A stretch of 64,000 bases of DNA from Marinobacterium iners (GTDB taxonomy: Bacteria > Pseudomonadota > Gammaproteobacteria > Pseudomonadales > Balneatricaceae). A program made the position numbers and the translations under genes. Under the pieces are notes generated by a model that did not search any database, was not told the DNA's origin, and saw only the letters and a program-made list of their open reading frames with translations. Positions 25,318-34,417 of this stretch are shown in pieces. Location of the stretch: assembly GCF_017310015.1 (NCBI RefSeq), contig NZ_CP022297.1, forward strand, positions 3,410,001 through 3,474,000, given 5' to 3'. Each line of letters begins with the position of its first letter. Positions within the stretch are counted from its first letter, which is position 1.

Positions 25318-28300
25318 CATCGTAACGGCGCACCCGCGTGGGGTGCGACTCCCTAACCTCAGTCATGGTTTGCGCTGGCATGGCGTTTCGATCCACGCAC
25401 CCGCGTGGGGTGCGACTTTGTGCGATGTTATGCGTCGGGGCGAATGGATGCAGTTTCGATCCACGCACCCGCGTGGGGTGCGACTGGATCAGGATACGGA
25501 TGCTGAGGACCGTGGCGATGTTTCGATCCACGCACCCGCGTGGGGTGCGACGCTGCTGGAGCAATGCGACCGGCTCTGTCAGTCTGTTTCGATCCACGCA
25601 CCCGCGTGGGGTGCGACCAAAAACGAAGGAGAGCTGTTCATAGAGATGGCGTTTCGATCCACGCACCCGCGTGGGGTGCGACCAGACCGGCCTGATGCTT
25701 TCCAAGCTGACGTGCAAGTTTCGATCCACGCACCCGCGTGGGGTGCGACTACTGCGTTCAGTGTACCCGGTGCCTTGACGTTGTGTTTCGATCCACGCAC
25801 CCGCGTGGGGTGCGACAATGCCTAGTATTAACCCACTACCAACAACCAAGGTTTCGATCCACGCACCCGCGTGGGGTGCGACGCGAGCTCGCGTTGCAAC
25901 CGCTCCACCTCGGCCTGTTTCGATCCACGCACCCGCGTGGGGTGCGACCCGCTGTGCCGTAGTAGTTGATATAGTCGACTCTGTTTCGATCCACGCACCC
26001 GCGTGGGGTGCGACATCGGGCAGGCCGATGGATTTTTCCTTGTAGGTCGTTTCGATCCACGCACCCGCGTGGGGTGCGACACGCTGCGGTAGCCAGGTGC
26101 TACTGGCGATGGGGCAGTTTCGATCCACGCACCCGCGTGGGGTGCGACTACGCGCTCCGCACCCACTGGTCTCCATGTATTGGTTTCGATCCACGCACCC
26201 GCGTGGGGTGCGACAAGGCTCCCGCTGCTGACGATTGAGCGTGATAACGTTTCGATCCACGCACCCGCGTGGGGTGCGACCACATGGCCGGTGAGCGGGT
26301 GCTTGTGCCGCTTAGGTTTCGATCCACGCACCCGCGTGGGGTGCGACGTAGGTCGATGGCCTTCTCTAGCTTCTTAAACAGTTTCGATCCACGCACCCGC
26401 GTGGGGTGCGACGTTCTTTCATCTCCGGTACCGGCGCTTCATAGCCGTTTCGATCCACGCACCCGCGTGGGGTGCGACTCGTCATCGGGCCGGATCACCG
26501 TTGCTATGTGGTGTTTCGATCCACGCACCCGCGTGGGGTGCGACCGGCTGGTTTCCTGTGTCTGGTCCCACACGCAGACGTTTCGATCCACGCACCCGCG
26601 TGGGGTGCGACCCGCTCCCTGTCTCAGGGTTCGTTCACCTACGCCATGTTTCGATCCACGCACCCGCGTGGGGTGCGACACGGGCTGCCGTGCGAGGACA
26701 GGGAGTGGACGCTGGTTTCGATCCACGCACCCGCGCGGGGTGCGACTGATGTCGTCGGCAGTGGCAGCTACAGGGTTCTTGTTTCGATCCACGCACCCGC
26801 GTGGGGTGCGACCACGGCCTACCACTGTGCAAGCCGGTGGACAAGTGGTTTCGATCCACGCACCCGCGTGGGGTGCGACCTCCGAGTCCGTCAGGTCTGC
26901 GCCGAAATAGATTGTTTCGATCCACGCACCCGCGTGGGGTGCGACTTGCCGGTTGTTGGTGTTGAGATCATCTCATTCAGGTTTCGATCCACGCACCCGC
27001 GTGGGGTGCGACCTGAGGTGTTCAGCCTCCCTGTATATAGCGAGGGCGTTTCGATCCACGCACCCGCGTGGGGTGCGACCGATTCCCCGTTGTGCCAGCC
27101 GGTCGTCGTAGCGGGTTTCGATCCACGCACCCGCGTGGGGTGCGACAACCTAAAATAATGATGCTGGCTCCCGTTGCCTGTTTCGATCCACGCACCCGCG
27201 TGGGGTGCGACGTGCGTGAATATCACGGCGCGCCGTCTGAGTTTACCGGTTTCGATCCACGCACCCGCGTGGGGTGCGACGGCCGAGCACATCCTGCTGC
27301 TGCGAACCAAAGATGTTTCGATCCACGCACCCGCGTGGGGTGCGACGCCAGCGGCTATGGCAAGCAGCTGTTGCTTCTGGTTTCGATCCACGCACCCGCG
27401 TGGGGTGCGACGTGGTTCGCGGAGCGGTGCCGCACCAGCGGCGTGTTTCGATCCACGCACCCGCGTGGGGTGCGACCGCCTCTGAGCTTGCCAACATTCG
27501 CGCCTTTGGTGTTTCGATCCACGCACCCGCGTGGGGTGCGACGGATTTGCGGGTGGCTGATCGGACGCCGTCAGCCTGTTTCGATCCACGCACCCGCGTG
27601 GGGTGCGACAGCTTGAGATGGTGCGGATCGGCGTAGTTGCGCCAGTTTCGATCCACGCACCCGCGTGGGGTGCGACAATCTACCACCTGTAACCCATAAA
27701 TACACAGGTGGTTTCGATCCACGCACCCGCGTGGGGTGCGACCTCGCTCGACCACTCCGTGTCGTAGTCATCACCCGTTTCGATCCACGCACCCGCGTGG
27801 GGTGCGACACCAGTAAGCTCCAGCGCAAAGGATGACCAACATGTTTCGATCCACGCACCCGCGTGGGGTGCGACAGTGGTACGTGGTCCGGCTCGATCAC
27901 TTGCAGCTGTTTCGATCCACGCACCCGCGTGGGGTGCGACTGGATGACGATGAGGTAGAGGTACCCTTGTTCATGGTTTCGATCCACGCACCCGCGTGGG
28001 GTGCGACTGGTTTCAGCAACGGCTGACATGTTGCCCGCATTGTTTCGATCCACGCACCCGCGTGGGGTGCGACGGGACTTCCCACACGAGATCATTAAGA
28101 TCCATGAGTTTCGATCCACGCACCCGCGTGGGGTGCGACTAAGTAGATAATGTCTTTTGCAAGCCATCATTAGTTTCGATCCACGCACCCGCGTGGGGTG
28201 CGACCTGTTTCACGTACAGCACGCCGTCACGGATATCCTTGTTTCGATCCACGCACCCGCGTGGGGTGCGACGTCTGGCCCGATAACTGATATAACCAGA

Positions 28301-28603
28301 CTATCAGTTTCGATCCACGCACCCGCGTGGGGTGCGACATCTGCTGCCGCGCTTCTTCGCTCTGCTTGAGCCAGTTTCGATCCACGCACCCGCGTGGGGT
28401 GCGACCCGATCATGCGGTAGGCGTCGGTGTCGCTGCAGTTGTTTCGATCCACGCACCCGCGTGGGGTGCGACACCTCTGGCGTGCGCTGTCATGCCAGGG
28501 CGCAGGTTTCGATCCACGCACCCGCGTGGGGTGCGACCCAAGCCTCTGCAGAATTCCATCCGAACAGAAACGTTTCGATCCACGCACCCGCGTGGGGTGC
28601 GAC
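25318..28603 (-). CRISPR. Type I-C CRISPR array, 49 full repeats plus one degenerate repeat
   Basis: Full 32-bp repeats begin at 25385 and recur every 65-69 bases to 28572-28603, giving 49 full copies. One degenerate copy lies at 25318-25349, where only the last 21 bases are conserved. There are 49 spacers of 33-37 bases. On the minus strand each repeat has a GCACCC/GGGTGC hairpin and ends GTGGATCGAAAC, typical of type I-C. The degenerate copy at the low-coordinate end and the cas genes at the high end place the leader at 28604. One repeat (26715-26746) has a single T-to-C change on the plus strand. The repetitive peptides read through this region are not genes. Confidence 0.99.
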
Positions 28604-28789
28604 AGTTGCAGTCTAAGTTGTTAAAGAACAAAGGAAAATAACTAGGTTTCCGCTATTGTAGGCTGCACATCAGGGATGGATTGGGTTCTGTGCGAAGGTA
28701 TTCAAAAAATACTTTTTATTTCAAATAGTTGAAGCTCCGCTAACCTTCCCGGTATTTAATGAGAACCCAAGGGTAGCGGAATGCCATTC
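28604..28789 (-). promoter_or_regulatory. CRISPR leader
   Basis: The 186 bases between cas2 and the first repeat are AT-rich, especially 28604-28640 and 28700-28730, and have no gene. By position this is the leader that drives array transcription toward lower coordinates and directs new spacer insertion at 28603. Confidence 0.75.
28736..28780 (-). terminator. Stem-loop after cas2, possible cas operon end
   Basis: Inverted repeat arms of 12 bases (28736-28747 and 28769-28780, one mismatch) start ten bases after the cas2 stop. There is no clear T-run, so it may be a weak terminator, an RNA-stabilising hairpin or a protein-binding site in the leader. Confidence 0.4.
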
Positions 28790-29083
28790 TTACAGGATAA
28801 GCGGCGAGGAATGAGGGTCGGGCACGACTTTGGCACCGTAGTGTTCTACTTTTTGTCGCCCTTTTTTGCCCAAATGATAGAACCGAAGACTGTCTTCGTC
28901 AGGATTATAGATATCCGTCAATTCTGCCTTTAAAACGACCAATTGTGCAGGGGTCACTTCGCATTCAAATACAGAGTTCTGCACCCGGGTCCCGTAATCT
29001 AGGCAGGTTTTGGCAATATTGCGCAGCCTGCGTTGTCCGTCAGATGTCACCACACTGACATCATAGGTGATCAGCACCAGCAT
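28790..29083 (-). CDS. cas2: CRISPR-associated endonuclease Cas2
   Basis: Cas2 is the structural partner of Cas1 in the spacer integrase. The 97-residue protein starts MLVLITYDVSVV, the ferredoxin-fold first strand with its conserved aspartate, and contains YGTRVQNSVFECEV and DSLRFYHLG. Start is the ATG at 29083, overlapping the cas1 stop by one base (TAATG), not the frame opening at 29098. It is the last cas gene before the leader. Confidence 0.96.
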   Translation of the reverse strand: MLVLITYDVSVVTSDGQRRLRNIAKTCLDYGTRVQNSVFECEVTPAQLVVLKAELTDIYNPDEDSLRFYHLGKKGRQKVEHYGAKVVPDPHSSPLIL

Positions 29084-30099
29084 TATTTCAGTGTCCAAGG
29101 TGGGTAATATTCAATATCTCCGCGAATATGCCGCGCCAGCAACATGGCCTGGCAATGTGGCAACAGTCCAATGGGAATTTTTTCCTGTAGATAGGGGTGT
29201 ATCAGCTCTTCCTGCTTCCGCTCCTGAAATGCAACCAGTACAGTTTTTCGACCATCATCGGTTAAACGCACGGCTCCGCTGGCTTCGGTAACAAAATCTT
29301 TTGACTTTAATTGCTGGCGGTTCAGCAAACTCAGCACAAGTCTATCGGCCCATCCGGCACGAAACTCTTCCAGCAGGTCCAGCGCAAGCCCCGGACGACC
29401 TGGCCGGTCCCGATGCAGAAACCCAACATAGGGATCAAGCCCAACGCCCTGAAGCGCTGCCACACAATCCTGAGTAATCATGGAATAGATAAATGACAGC
29501 AAAGCATTCACCGAATCAGTCGGTGGACGTCGCACACGACCATTGAACTGAAAATGATCCTTGCGTAGGCGCTGCTGCAGCACCGAGAAATAACAATTGG
29601 CCGCATCACCTTCCACTCCCATCAGGCTGTCTGCTGTTTTAACCTGCTGCACACTGCGCAGACTCGCAGCCAGCTTGTCGACAGCCTGCTTCAGCTCAGG
29701 GTTGTTGCCATGGTTACGCAGATCTCGCTGAATAACCGTCCGACTATTGGCAACCTTGGCTGCAATCATCAGCCGAGCCACCAACATGGATTTATCCGGG
29801 TCATCCGCCCAACGATACTGGCTGCGTCTGAGCAGCACATTGCCGGATTCAGGCCCCTGAACCCGTGCCAGAAAACGGCCGTATTCGGTAAAGAAACTAA
29901 GGCCTATGCCCTTCTCCGACAGATATCCCATCAGGAAAGGAGATACCGAGACACGTCCAAAACAGAGGATATTGCCCAGCGCCAGCGAAGGAAACTGTCC
30001 CAGTTTCTCATCCTTCTGCTTGATGACGATCGTTTCCCGCTCCTTGTGCAGGTAGGTTTCCTGACGCGTGATATAGAGCGTATTCAACAGTTTTTTCAT
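29083..30099 (-). CDS. cas1: CRISPR-associated endonuclease Cas1, type I-C
   Basis: Cas1 catalyses integration of new spacers. The 338-residue protein has the I-C type N-terminus (MKKLLNTLYITRQETYLHKERE) and a helical catalytic domain. LMGVEGDAANCYF carries the conserved glutamate, and VGLDPYVGFLHRDRPGRPGLALDLLEEFR carries the metal-binding histidine and aspartate/glutamate set. It overlaps cas4 by four bases upstream and cas2 by one base downstream. Confidence 0.97.
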   Translation of the reverse strand: MKKLLNTLYITRQETYLHKERETIVIKQKDEKLGQFPSLALGNILCFGRVSVSPFLMGYLSEKGIGLSFFTEYGRFLARVQGPESGNVLLRRSQYRWADDPDKSMLVARLMIAAKVANSRTVIQRDLRNHGNNPELKQAVDKLAASLRSVQQVKTADSLMGVEGDAANCYFSVLQQRLRKDHFQFNGRVRRPPTDSVNALLSFIYSMITQDCVAALQGVGLDPYVGFLHRDRPGRPGLALDLLEEFRAGWADRLVLSLLNRQQLKSKDFVTEASGAVRLTDDGRKTVLVAFQERKQEELIHPYLQEKIPIGLLPHCQAMLLARHIRGDIEYYPPWTLK

Positions 30100-30710
30100 G
30101 GTTTGAAAAGGTCCCGGATATACGCAGCGGAGTGGTCCTGACGCAAGGCATCAGGCTGGCACAGTTCATACAGAGAACAGGCCTTGCACCGTTTACGATC
30201 TTCGGTGGGCGGAGGAGTCGTACCGTTTCGAATGAGGTTTCGGGCATTGACGATAATGGCTTCGGTACGCGCCCGCAGAGAGCTGTGGAACCGAACCTCT
30301 TCGCGTCGACGCGTTTCCCAATACCAGATGGCACCCTCTTCGATATCGACATGACGCATCTCTTCCAGGCAGAGCGCTTGAGCACATAACTGTAGCCGGT
30401 CCCAGTCCTGGGTTTTCGAACGGCCTCGCTTGTACTCCACCGGAATGAGGCGGTAACCAGCCGAGGTATCAATCTCTAGCAAGTCCATTTTGCCAATCAG
30501 TCCCAGCCGCTCCGACTTCAGTAAGACGGCACGTTCGTAGCGGATATGCCCACGCTGCTCTGGCTCTCCACCGTCAACACGCCGATGCAGCAACAGCCCC
30601 TCGGCAGTGAAACGGTTATCATCCCAGGCCTGTTCAACATGGATCAGCGCAAACTGACGCGGGCAATAGGCATAGTGCTGGATAGCGGATATGTTGAGAG
30701 TGTCATCCAT
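30096..30710 (-). CDS. cas4: CRISPR-associated exonuclease Cas4
   Basis: Cas4 trims prespacers and checks the protospacer-adjacent motif. The 204-residue protein has YAYCPRQFALIHVE at the N-terminus (first iron-sulfur cysteine, C16). The C-terminal cluster KRCKACSLYELC supplies the remaining cysteines. Between them are the RecB-like nuclease residues in LIGKMDLLEIDT and IPVEYKRGR. It follows cas7 by 19 bases and overlaps cas1. Confidence 0.96.
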   Translation of the reverse strand: MDDTLNISAIQHYAYCPRQFALIHVEQAWDDNRFTAEGLLLHRRVDGGEPEQRGHIRYERAVLLKSERLGLIGKMDLLEIDTSAGYRLIPVEYKRGRSKTQDWDRLQLCAQALCLEEMRHVDIEEGAIWYWETRRREEVRFHSSLRARTEAIIVNARNLIRNGTTPPPTEDRKRCKACSLYELCQPDALRQDHSAAYIRDLFKP

Positions 30711-30729
30711 GACCTTATCCTCGATTGAA

Positions 30730-31599
30730 TCAGATCAACTCCTCGACCGACACACCGGCCGGAATGGCTTCGGCATCCAACACGATGCGATAGTCATCAA
30801 AGGACTGTGCCGGGCTGCCGGACGCACCGTTGATACGCTCAACCTTAACGGTTTCAAATAGTTTGTGCGCAGGAGCATTCCCCAGTTCTGATTCGTGTTT
30901 GAAAAGAATCAGCTGACGGGCTGCCATCTCACCACGGGCAGCCGAGCGGTCATGCTCGAACAGGTTGATCAGTGACTGCCACAGCAACTGCAGGTCATCT
31001 TCGGAGAAACCGGTTTTCTGCGCCAGCTTAGCCGACACGTAGCCATGCACGCGGTAAAGACCATAGGGAATTATATGCTTGCGCCCCATGGTGCGTTCCT
31101 TTTCCAGGTCTTTTTCGTTAGTGACAGCCATCCGAGTGATGGAAACCTCCAGCGGCACAACCGGATCAATGGAGCTGGCAAATGCCAGCTGGACAGGACC
31201 ACGTACCTGACCGGCATTCACCTCTGTCGTCATCACGGCTCCAAAAGTACGCACGTCGAAGAAGTTTCTGCACATCCACCTCGTCAGTTCCAGTGCCTGC
31301 TTCTGATCTTTAGGCAATTTTTTCGCCACCGGTTCGATGCCTAGCGCCTCGTAAGCCTGCTTGTGCTGATTGTTCAACACAGACTTTTCCTGCATGTAGA
31401 TAGCGAAGCCGGACTCTTTTTCCTTGGCCATTTCTACAAAGTTACGGATCTTGCGCTTCAGGCACACATCCGTCACCAAGCCACGGTTGGTTTCCGGGTC
31501 GAGCCTAGGCATGTTGCCGGCATCGGGGTCACCATTGGGGTTGCCGTTGGTAACATCAAATAGAAAAACGAATTCATAACGGTTGTTGATGGCGCTCAT
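30730..31599 (-). CDS. cas7: Type I-C Cascade backbone protein Cas7 (Csd2)
   Basis: Cas7 forms the helical filament that covers the crRNA spacer. The 289-residue protein begins MSAINNRYEFVFLFDVTNGNPNGDPDAGNMPRLD, the hallmark of Csd2/Csh2-type Cas7, and contains FGAVMTTEVNAGQVRGPVQL. It overlaps cas8c by four bases (ATGA) and precedes cas4. Confidence 0.97.
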   Translation of the reverse strand: MSAINNRYEFVFLFDVTNGNPNGDPDAGNMPRLDPETNRGLVTDVCLKRKIRNFVEMAKEKESGFAIYMQEKSVLNNQHKQAYEALGIEPVAKKLPKDQKQALELTRWMCRNFFDVRTFGAVMTTEVNAGQVRGPVQLAFASSIDPVVPLEVSITRMAVTNEKDLEKERTMGRKHIIPYGLYRVHGYVSAKLAQKTGFSEDDLQLLWQSLINLFEHDRSAARGEMAARQLILFKHESELGNAPAHKLFETVKVERINGASGSPAQSFDDYRIVLDAEAIPAGVSVEELI

Positions 31600-33398
31600 T
31601 CTGTGTCTCCTTCCTGGATATCCGGTGCATGCTTGTTGAAGATTTCGTTGCGCTGGTGGTAATAGCCGATCGCAAAACGGCCCTGTTCTTCCAACCCAAG
31701 CGTTTTCGGGAACTCGGCCGGCAACAGCTCCATGATGGCACCGGTCTGCTTTTCGAGATTGACTGCCAAACCGGGCTTTTCCTTGCGCACCTTGCTGAAA
31801 TGGCTTTGTGCATTACGCAGCAATACCGGGAAAACGCTGGCGGGTGTCGCCGACGCTGCCCCGTAATAGCGGTCTCTTATGGTTGCGTTCACTTTACCGC
31901 CCAGCGCTGCACGCTGAACAGACTCAAGTGTTGCGAACAAACGTCCGAGCACGTAGCCCGGATCCCTGTTGTCGATATCCAGACTCACGGGAATCTCCTT
32001 GTCTTTGATTGAACCGAGGCGCTGATCGCGCACCAGTACCGCCTTGCACAAAGCGACGCGCAGTGACGACATATAGCCATCAGCACGCATACGCATGATC
32101 ATGTGGGTTAAAAGATGACGCGGATAGCGTCGCCCGGTCAAAATGGCACGAGCCAGTTCCCCGGCCAGATGGGGCGCAACATCGTCAGATTTCGATTTAC
32201 CGTTACGGTAAGGAACTGTTTCCAGTAACAGCCGCCAAATGGAAGGAGGCTTTTTCCAAGGGGCAGGCTGAAGCAAAAGATCTCGATAGTGCTCACCTAT
32301 GCGTTGGGTGAATCGCTCCAGCGTATCCACCTCCCAGAAACGTACCGACAAACGAGCGGCATTGGGTGCTAACCCCAGTATGTAAATACGCGTATCAGGG
32401 TTCAGCTGCAGATTCAGATTCTGCAAAGGCTCACCTGCCGCCACCTTGTTCAGTGTCGCATGCAGACGTTCAACTTCGGGGTTATCCAGATCTTCCGAAT
32501 TGGTTGGTGGTGACAGTAACCCACCGAGAAAATCTTCACTTGCCTCGGCCTCCTGCGGACTCTCTGCCTCCGCCCAGAACACAACGGTACTGTCACCGAT
32601 CTGCAGACGTTGCCGATTCTTCGGATCGCGCCGCAGCAGGTAATTCAGTGCCGTACCATAGCCAAAGGCGGCTCGCTCTGAGACCGGCGCATTCATGCCC
32701 TGTTTCTTGCCATGGGACTCAAAGGCTGACAGGTTGAAGGACACCAGTGACGCTCCTGATGACTGTGCTCCGTTGACACCCTTGATGGTGGGATGGAGTG
32801 CTGCAACAGTTGCCGATTCGCCTGTTACCAGACAGGTTTGCGTTTGCTGATCCGGCGATGCCAGTTGTCGATCTCGAATCGCTTTTGCCCCATCACGCTG
32901 ATGCAAAAAACCCAGCTCTTCATCGAGTCGGAAAACCAAATTGGTATCCAGTGCTTCAACAGGAATCAGACTGACACAAGCCTCATCCTCAGGGTCCCAC
33001 CGGTCCATAAAAGCAAGCAGTGCTTGCAATCCAACATCATCCTCACCTTCCAACCATTGGCGATGATATTCCTTGAATTTTTCATGGGTCTGCCGAGCGC
33101 GGTGAATGTCCTTGTCCTTCTCACTGGAAGTCAGTCCTAGTACATAACTCGACTTATCCCAAAGGAAGTTCGGAGCGATATTGGATGACTTCTTAGGGGG
33201 CTGAGGTACCAAACAAACCGACGGACGCGGCTTTTTCCCGGTAGTATCCAGCAGGCTGACCACGTCAATCAAAGCCCCTTCGCGGTCAATAACGAGGCTA
33301 TAGCTGATATTTTCAGGGCTATAGCCATAGGGCGGCACATCCGGATTCCCTTGCTCTACCAATCGGCCATAGTAGTTGTTCAACGCCGTCAGAATCAT
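31596..33398 (-). CDS. cas8c: Type I-C Cascade large subunit Cas8c (Csd1)
   Basis: Cas8c is the large subunit that recognises the PAM. In type I-C the gene also yields a small Cas11-like product from an internal start. The 600-residue protein begins MILTALNNYYGRLVEQGNPDVPPYGYSPENISY, and contains SFNLSAFESHGKKQGMNAPVSERAAFGYGTALNYLL and the C-terminal helical region expected to supply Cas11c. It overlaps cas5 upstream and cas7 downstream by four bases each. I did not locate the internal start with confidence. Confidence 0.96.
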   Translation of the reverse strand: MILTALNNYYGRLVEQGNPDVPPYGYSPENISYSLVIDREGALIDVVSLLDTTGKKPRPSVCLVPQPPKKSSNIAPNFLWDKSSYVLGLTSSEKDKDIHRARQTHEKFKEYHRQWLEGEDDVGLQALLAFMDRWDPEDEACVSLIPVEALDTNLVFRLDEELGFLHQRDGAKAIRDRQLASPDQQTQTCLVTGESATVAALHPTIKGVNGAQSSGASLVSFNLSAFESHGKKQGMNAPVSERAAFGYGTALNYLLRRDPKNRQRLQIGDSTVVFWAEAESPQEAEASEDFLGGLLSPPTNSEDLDNPEVERLHATLNKVAAGEPLQNLNLQLNPDTRIYILGLAPNAARLSVRFWEVDTLERFTQRIGEHYRDLLLQPAPWKKPPSIWRLLLETVPYRNGKSKSDDVAPHLAGELARAILTGRRYPRHLLTHMIMRMRADGYMSSLRVALCKAVLVRDQRLGSIKDKEIPVSLDIDNRDPGYVLGRLFATLESVQRAALGGKVNATIRDRYYGAASATPASVFPVLLRNAQSHFSKVRKEKPGLAVNLEKQTGAIMELLPAEFPKTLGLEEQGRFAIGYYHQRNEIFNKHAPDIQEGDTE

Positions 33399-34069
33399 GC
33401 TTTCACCTCTTCCGAGCGGAACGGTGGCACCTCGATCACACCATCGTTCATCAGAGCACGAAAGTAGTGTGGGGTGGACTCTCGACTGAAATCAAAGTCA
33501 TGCAGCATCCAACCCAAATCCCGCACCCCGGTCAGCTCGCCAGCGGTGGTCGGCAACTGCTCCTCCTCTTCGATCAGTTCGAAGTTGGCCGGAAATTCAC
33601 GCACACCCAAACAGGGGGCGTGAAAGAACTGCCCCTTGCGAGCACGGCGATTGAAAATATCCAGATGTTTGCCTTCGCTGTCGGAGGCATCAGCCCGGCT
33701 GGTCAGGTCGAAGTGCGCCTCGATCACATAGGCCACATTGCGCAGTATCGTGGCGGCACGCTGCTGGCGATCCTGATCGACATAATTGACCAGTCCTGCA
33801 GTGTTACCCGCTTTCACCGCTTTCTTGATATTAGCGGCGGACACTTTGCTGCCCACCTCGTTACGACGAATAGATTCAAAAGCAATGGGGTTCAGAACGT
33901 GAATTTTATCAATGTGCCACCGAATGGCCGGCTTCCAGTGGATGGCTTCGATGATACCCCGCGCAGCCGACGGCGTAATCACATCATAGCTGACACGCTC
34001 CACCTTCATCTCTGGACGGGTAAAACAGGCGCGTTCGCCCCATACTTTCAAGCGAATTCCGTATGCCAT
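33395..34069 (-). CDS. cas5: Type I-C Cas5 (Csd5/Cas5d), crRNA-processing endonuclease
   Basis: In type I-C, Cas5 replaces Cas6: it cuts the repeat after its hairpin and then stays in Cascade holding the 5' handle. The 224-residue protein begins MAYGIRLKVWGERACFTRPEMKVERVSYDV, with PSAARGIIEAIHWKPAIRW next, both diagnostic. The ATG at 34069 is preceded by AGGAGG and is preferred to the open frame up to 34129. An 11-bp hairpin lies in its leader region (34089-34115). Confidence 0.96.
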   Translation of the reverse strand: MAYGIRLKVWGERACFTRPEMKVERVSYDVITPSAARGIIEAIHWKPAIRWHIDKIHVLNPIAFESIRRNEVGSKVSAANIKKAVKAGNTAGLVNYVDQDRQQRAATILRNVAYVIEAHFDLTSRADASDSEGKHLDIFNRRARKGQFFHAPCLGVREFPANFELIEEEEQLPTTAGELTGVRDLGWMLHDFDFSRESTPHYFRALMNDGVIEVPPFRSEEVKA

Positions 34070-34088
34070 GTAACCTCCTGTTTGGGGT

Positions 34089-34115
34089 GACTCCCCTACC
34101 ATTTGTAAGGGAGTC
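34089..34115 (-). ncRNA. Hairpin at the 3' side of the CreA-like guide / cas5 leader
   Basis: An 11-bp stem (34115-34105 with 34099-34089, one G-T wobble) and five-base loop sit between the pseudo-spacer and the cas5 ribosome site. It could be a decayed second CRISPR repeat, since the sequence after the stem ends CCCCAAAC, resembling the repeat's GAAAC end. It could instead be the 3' end of the guide RNA. No T-run follows, so it is not a standard terminator. Confidence 0.5.
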
Positions 34116-34174
34116 CTGAGCCTCATCAATTAAAGCCAATAGTTTCTATCCACACTCTAACAGCACTTTAAGAG
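34108..34174 (-). ncRNA. CreA-like guide RNA: degenerate repeat and pseudo-spacer
   Basis: On the minus strand, 34153-34142 reads GTGGATAGAAAC, matching 11 of 12 bases of the end of the local CRISPR repeat. It is preceded by an imperfect hairpin (34174-34171 and 34170-34169 pairing with 34160-34155), as in the real repeat, for a total of about 33 bases against 32. The adjoining pseudo-spacer from 34141 matches 15 of its first 18 bases to the promoter region at 34414-34397. Cas5 could process it and Cascade could use it. Its own promoter is not obvious, so it may be cut from the longer transcript. The 3' boundary is approximate. Confidence 0.72.
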
Positions 34175-34334
34175 CGTCCAACACCTTATCTTGGGCGGCC
34201 AATACGACTGTTATTGTGACAACTGTCGATACAAAACCGAGCCCACACAACAGTTTCAGGTGGCAGTAATACCTTCTGCTCCCTAGTCTCAAGTCCATAA
34301 GAAACCATGGTTTTTGTTCCGATGGGGTTTGCAT
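34146..34334 (-). CDS. Putative small membrane protein, candidate CRISPR-repressed toxin (CreT-like)
   Basis: A 62-codon ORF with AAAGG seven bases before its ATG lies in the cas3-cas5 gap. The product has a polar, basic N-terminal part and one predicted membrane helix (about residues 27-47, LKLLCGLGFVSTVVTITVV), then a short amphipathic tail. All three arginine codons are AGA, AGA, AGG (two in tandem), and CTA and ATA also occur, unlike the CGN-rich neighbours. Its stop codon lies inside the degenerate repeat. It could be a membrane-acting peptide or, as in known CreT, a rare-codon tRNA sequesterer. No homologue is recognised. Confidence 0.5.
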   Translation of the reverse strand: MQTPSEQKPWFLMDLRLGSRRYYCHLKLLCGLGFVSTVVTITVVLAAQDKVLDALKVLLECG

Positions 34335-34364
34335 TGGGCGGCCTTTATTGCATCGACAATAATC

Positions 34365-34392
34365 AGTCTAGACACACCTGGCTAAAAGTCAA
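34365..34392 (-). promoter_or_regulatory. Promoter of the cas3-cas5 intergenic module
   Basis: On the minus strand, a -35 TTGACT (34392-34387) and a -10 TAGACT (34370-34365) are separated by 16 bases. Transcription should start near 34358 and read through the small ORF and the guide, and probably into cas5, since no terminator is visible. A protospacer of normal length starting at 34414 would cover the whole -35. Confidence 0.65.
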
Positions 34393-34396
34393 AAAC

Positions 34397-34417
34397 CATC
34401 AACTAAATTCAATAGAA
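34397..34417 (-). promoter_or_regulatory. Predicted Cascade binding site (PAM TTC plus partial protospacer)
   Basis: TTC at 34417-34415 is the canonical type I-C PAM. The next 18 bases (34414-34397) match the pseudo-spacer at positions 1-5, 8-11 and 13-18. Positions 6 and 12 are the flipped-out positions that type I guides ignore, leaving one real mismatch at 7. Beyond base 18 the match stops, which would favour binding without full interference. Confidence 0.65.

Noticed and set aside
25318..28603. Spacers targeting genes in this window
   Set aside because: No convincing match was noticed by eye apart from the separate pseudo-spacer outside the array. A full search was not possible.
25313..28641. 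Many overlapping open frames with repeated RSTHPRGVR or SHPTRVRGSK peptides
   Set aside because: They are translations of the CRISPR repeats and spacers, with no ribosome sites or real protein character.
34141..34200. A dedicated promoter for the guide RNA within the small ORF
   Set aside because: GATAAG (34190-34185) could be a -10, but no acceptable -35 lies 16-18 bases upstream, so I do not annotate it.
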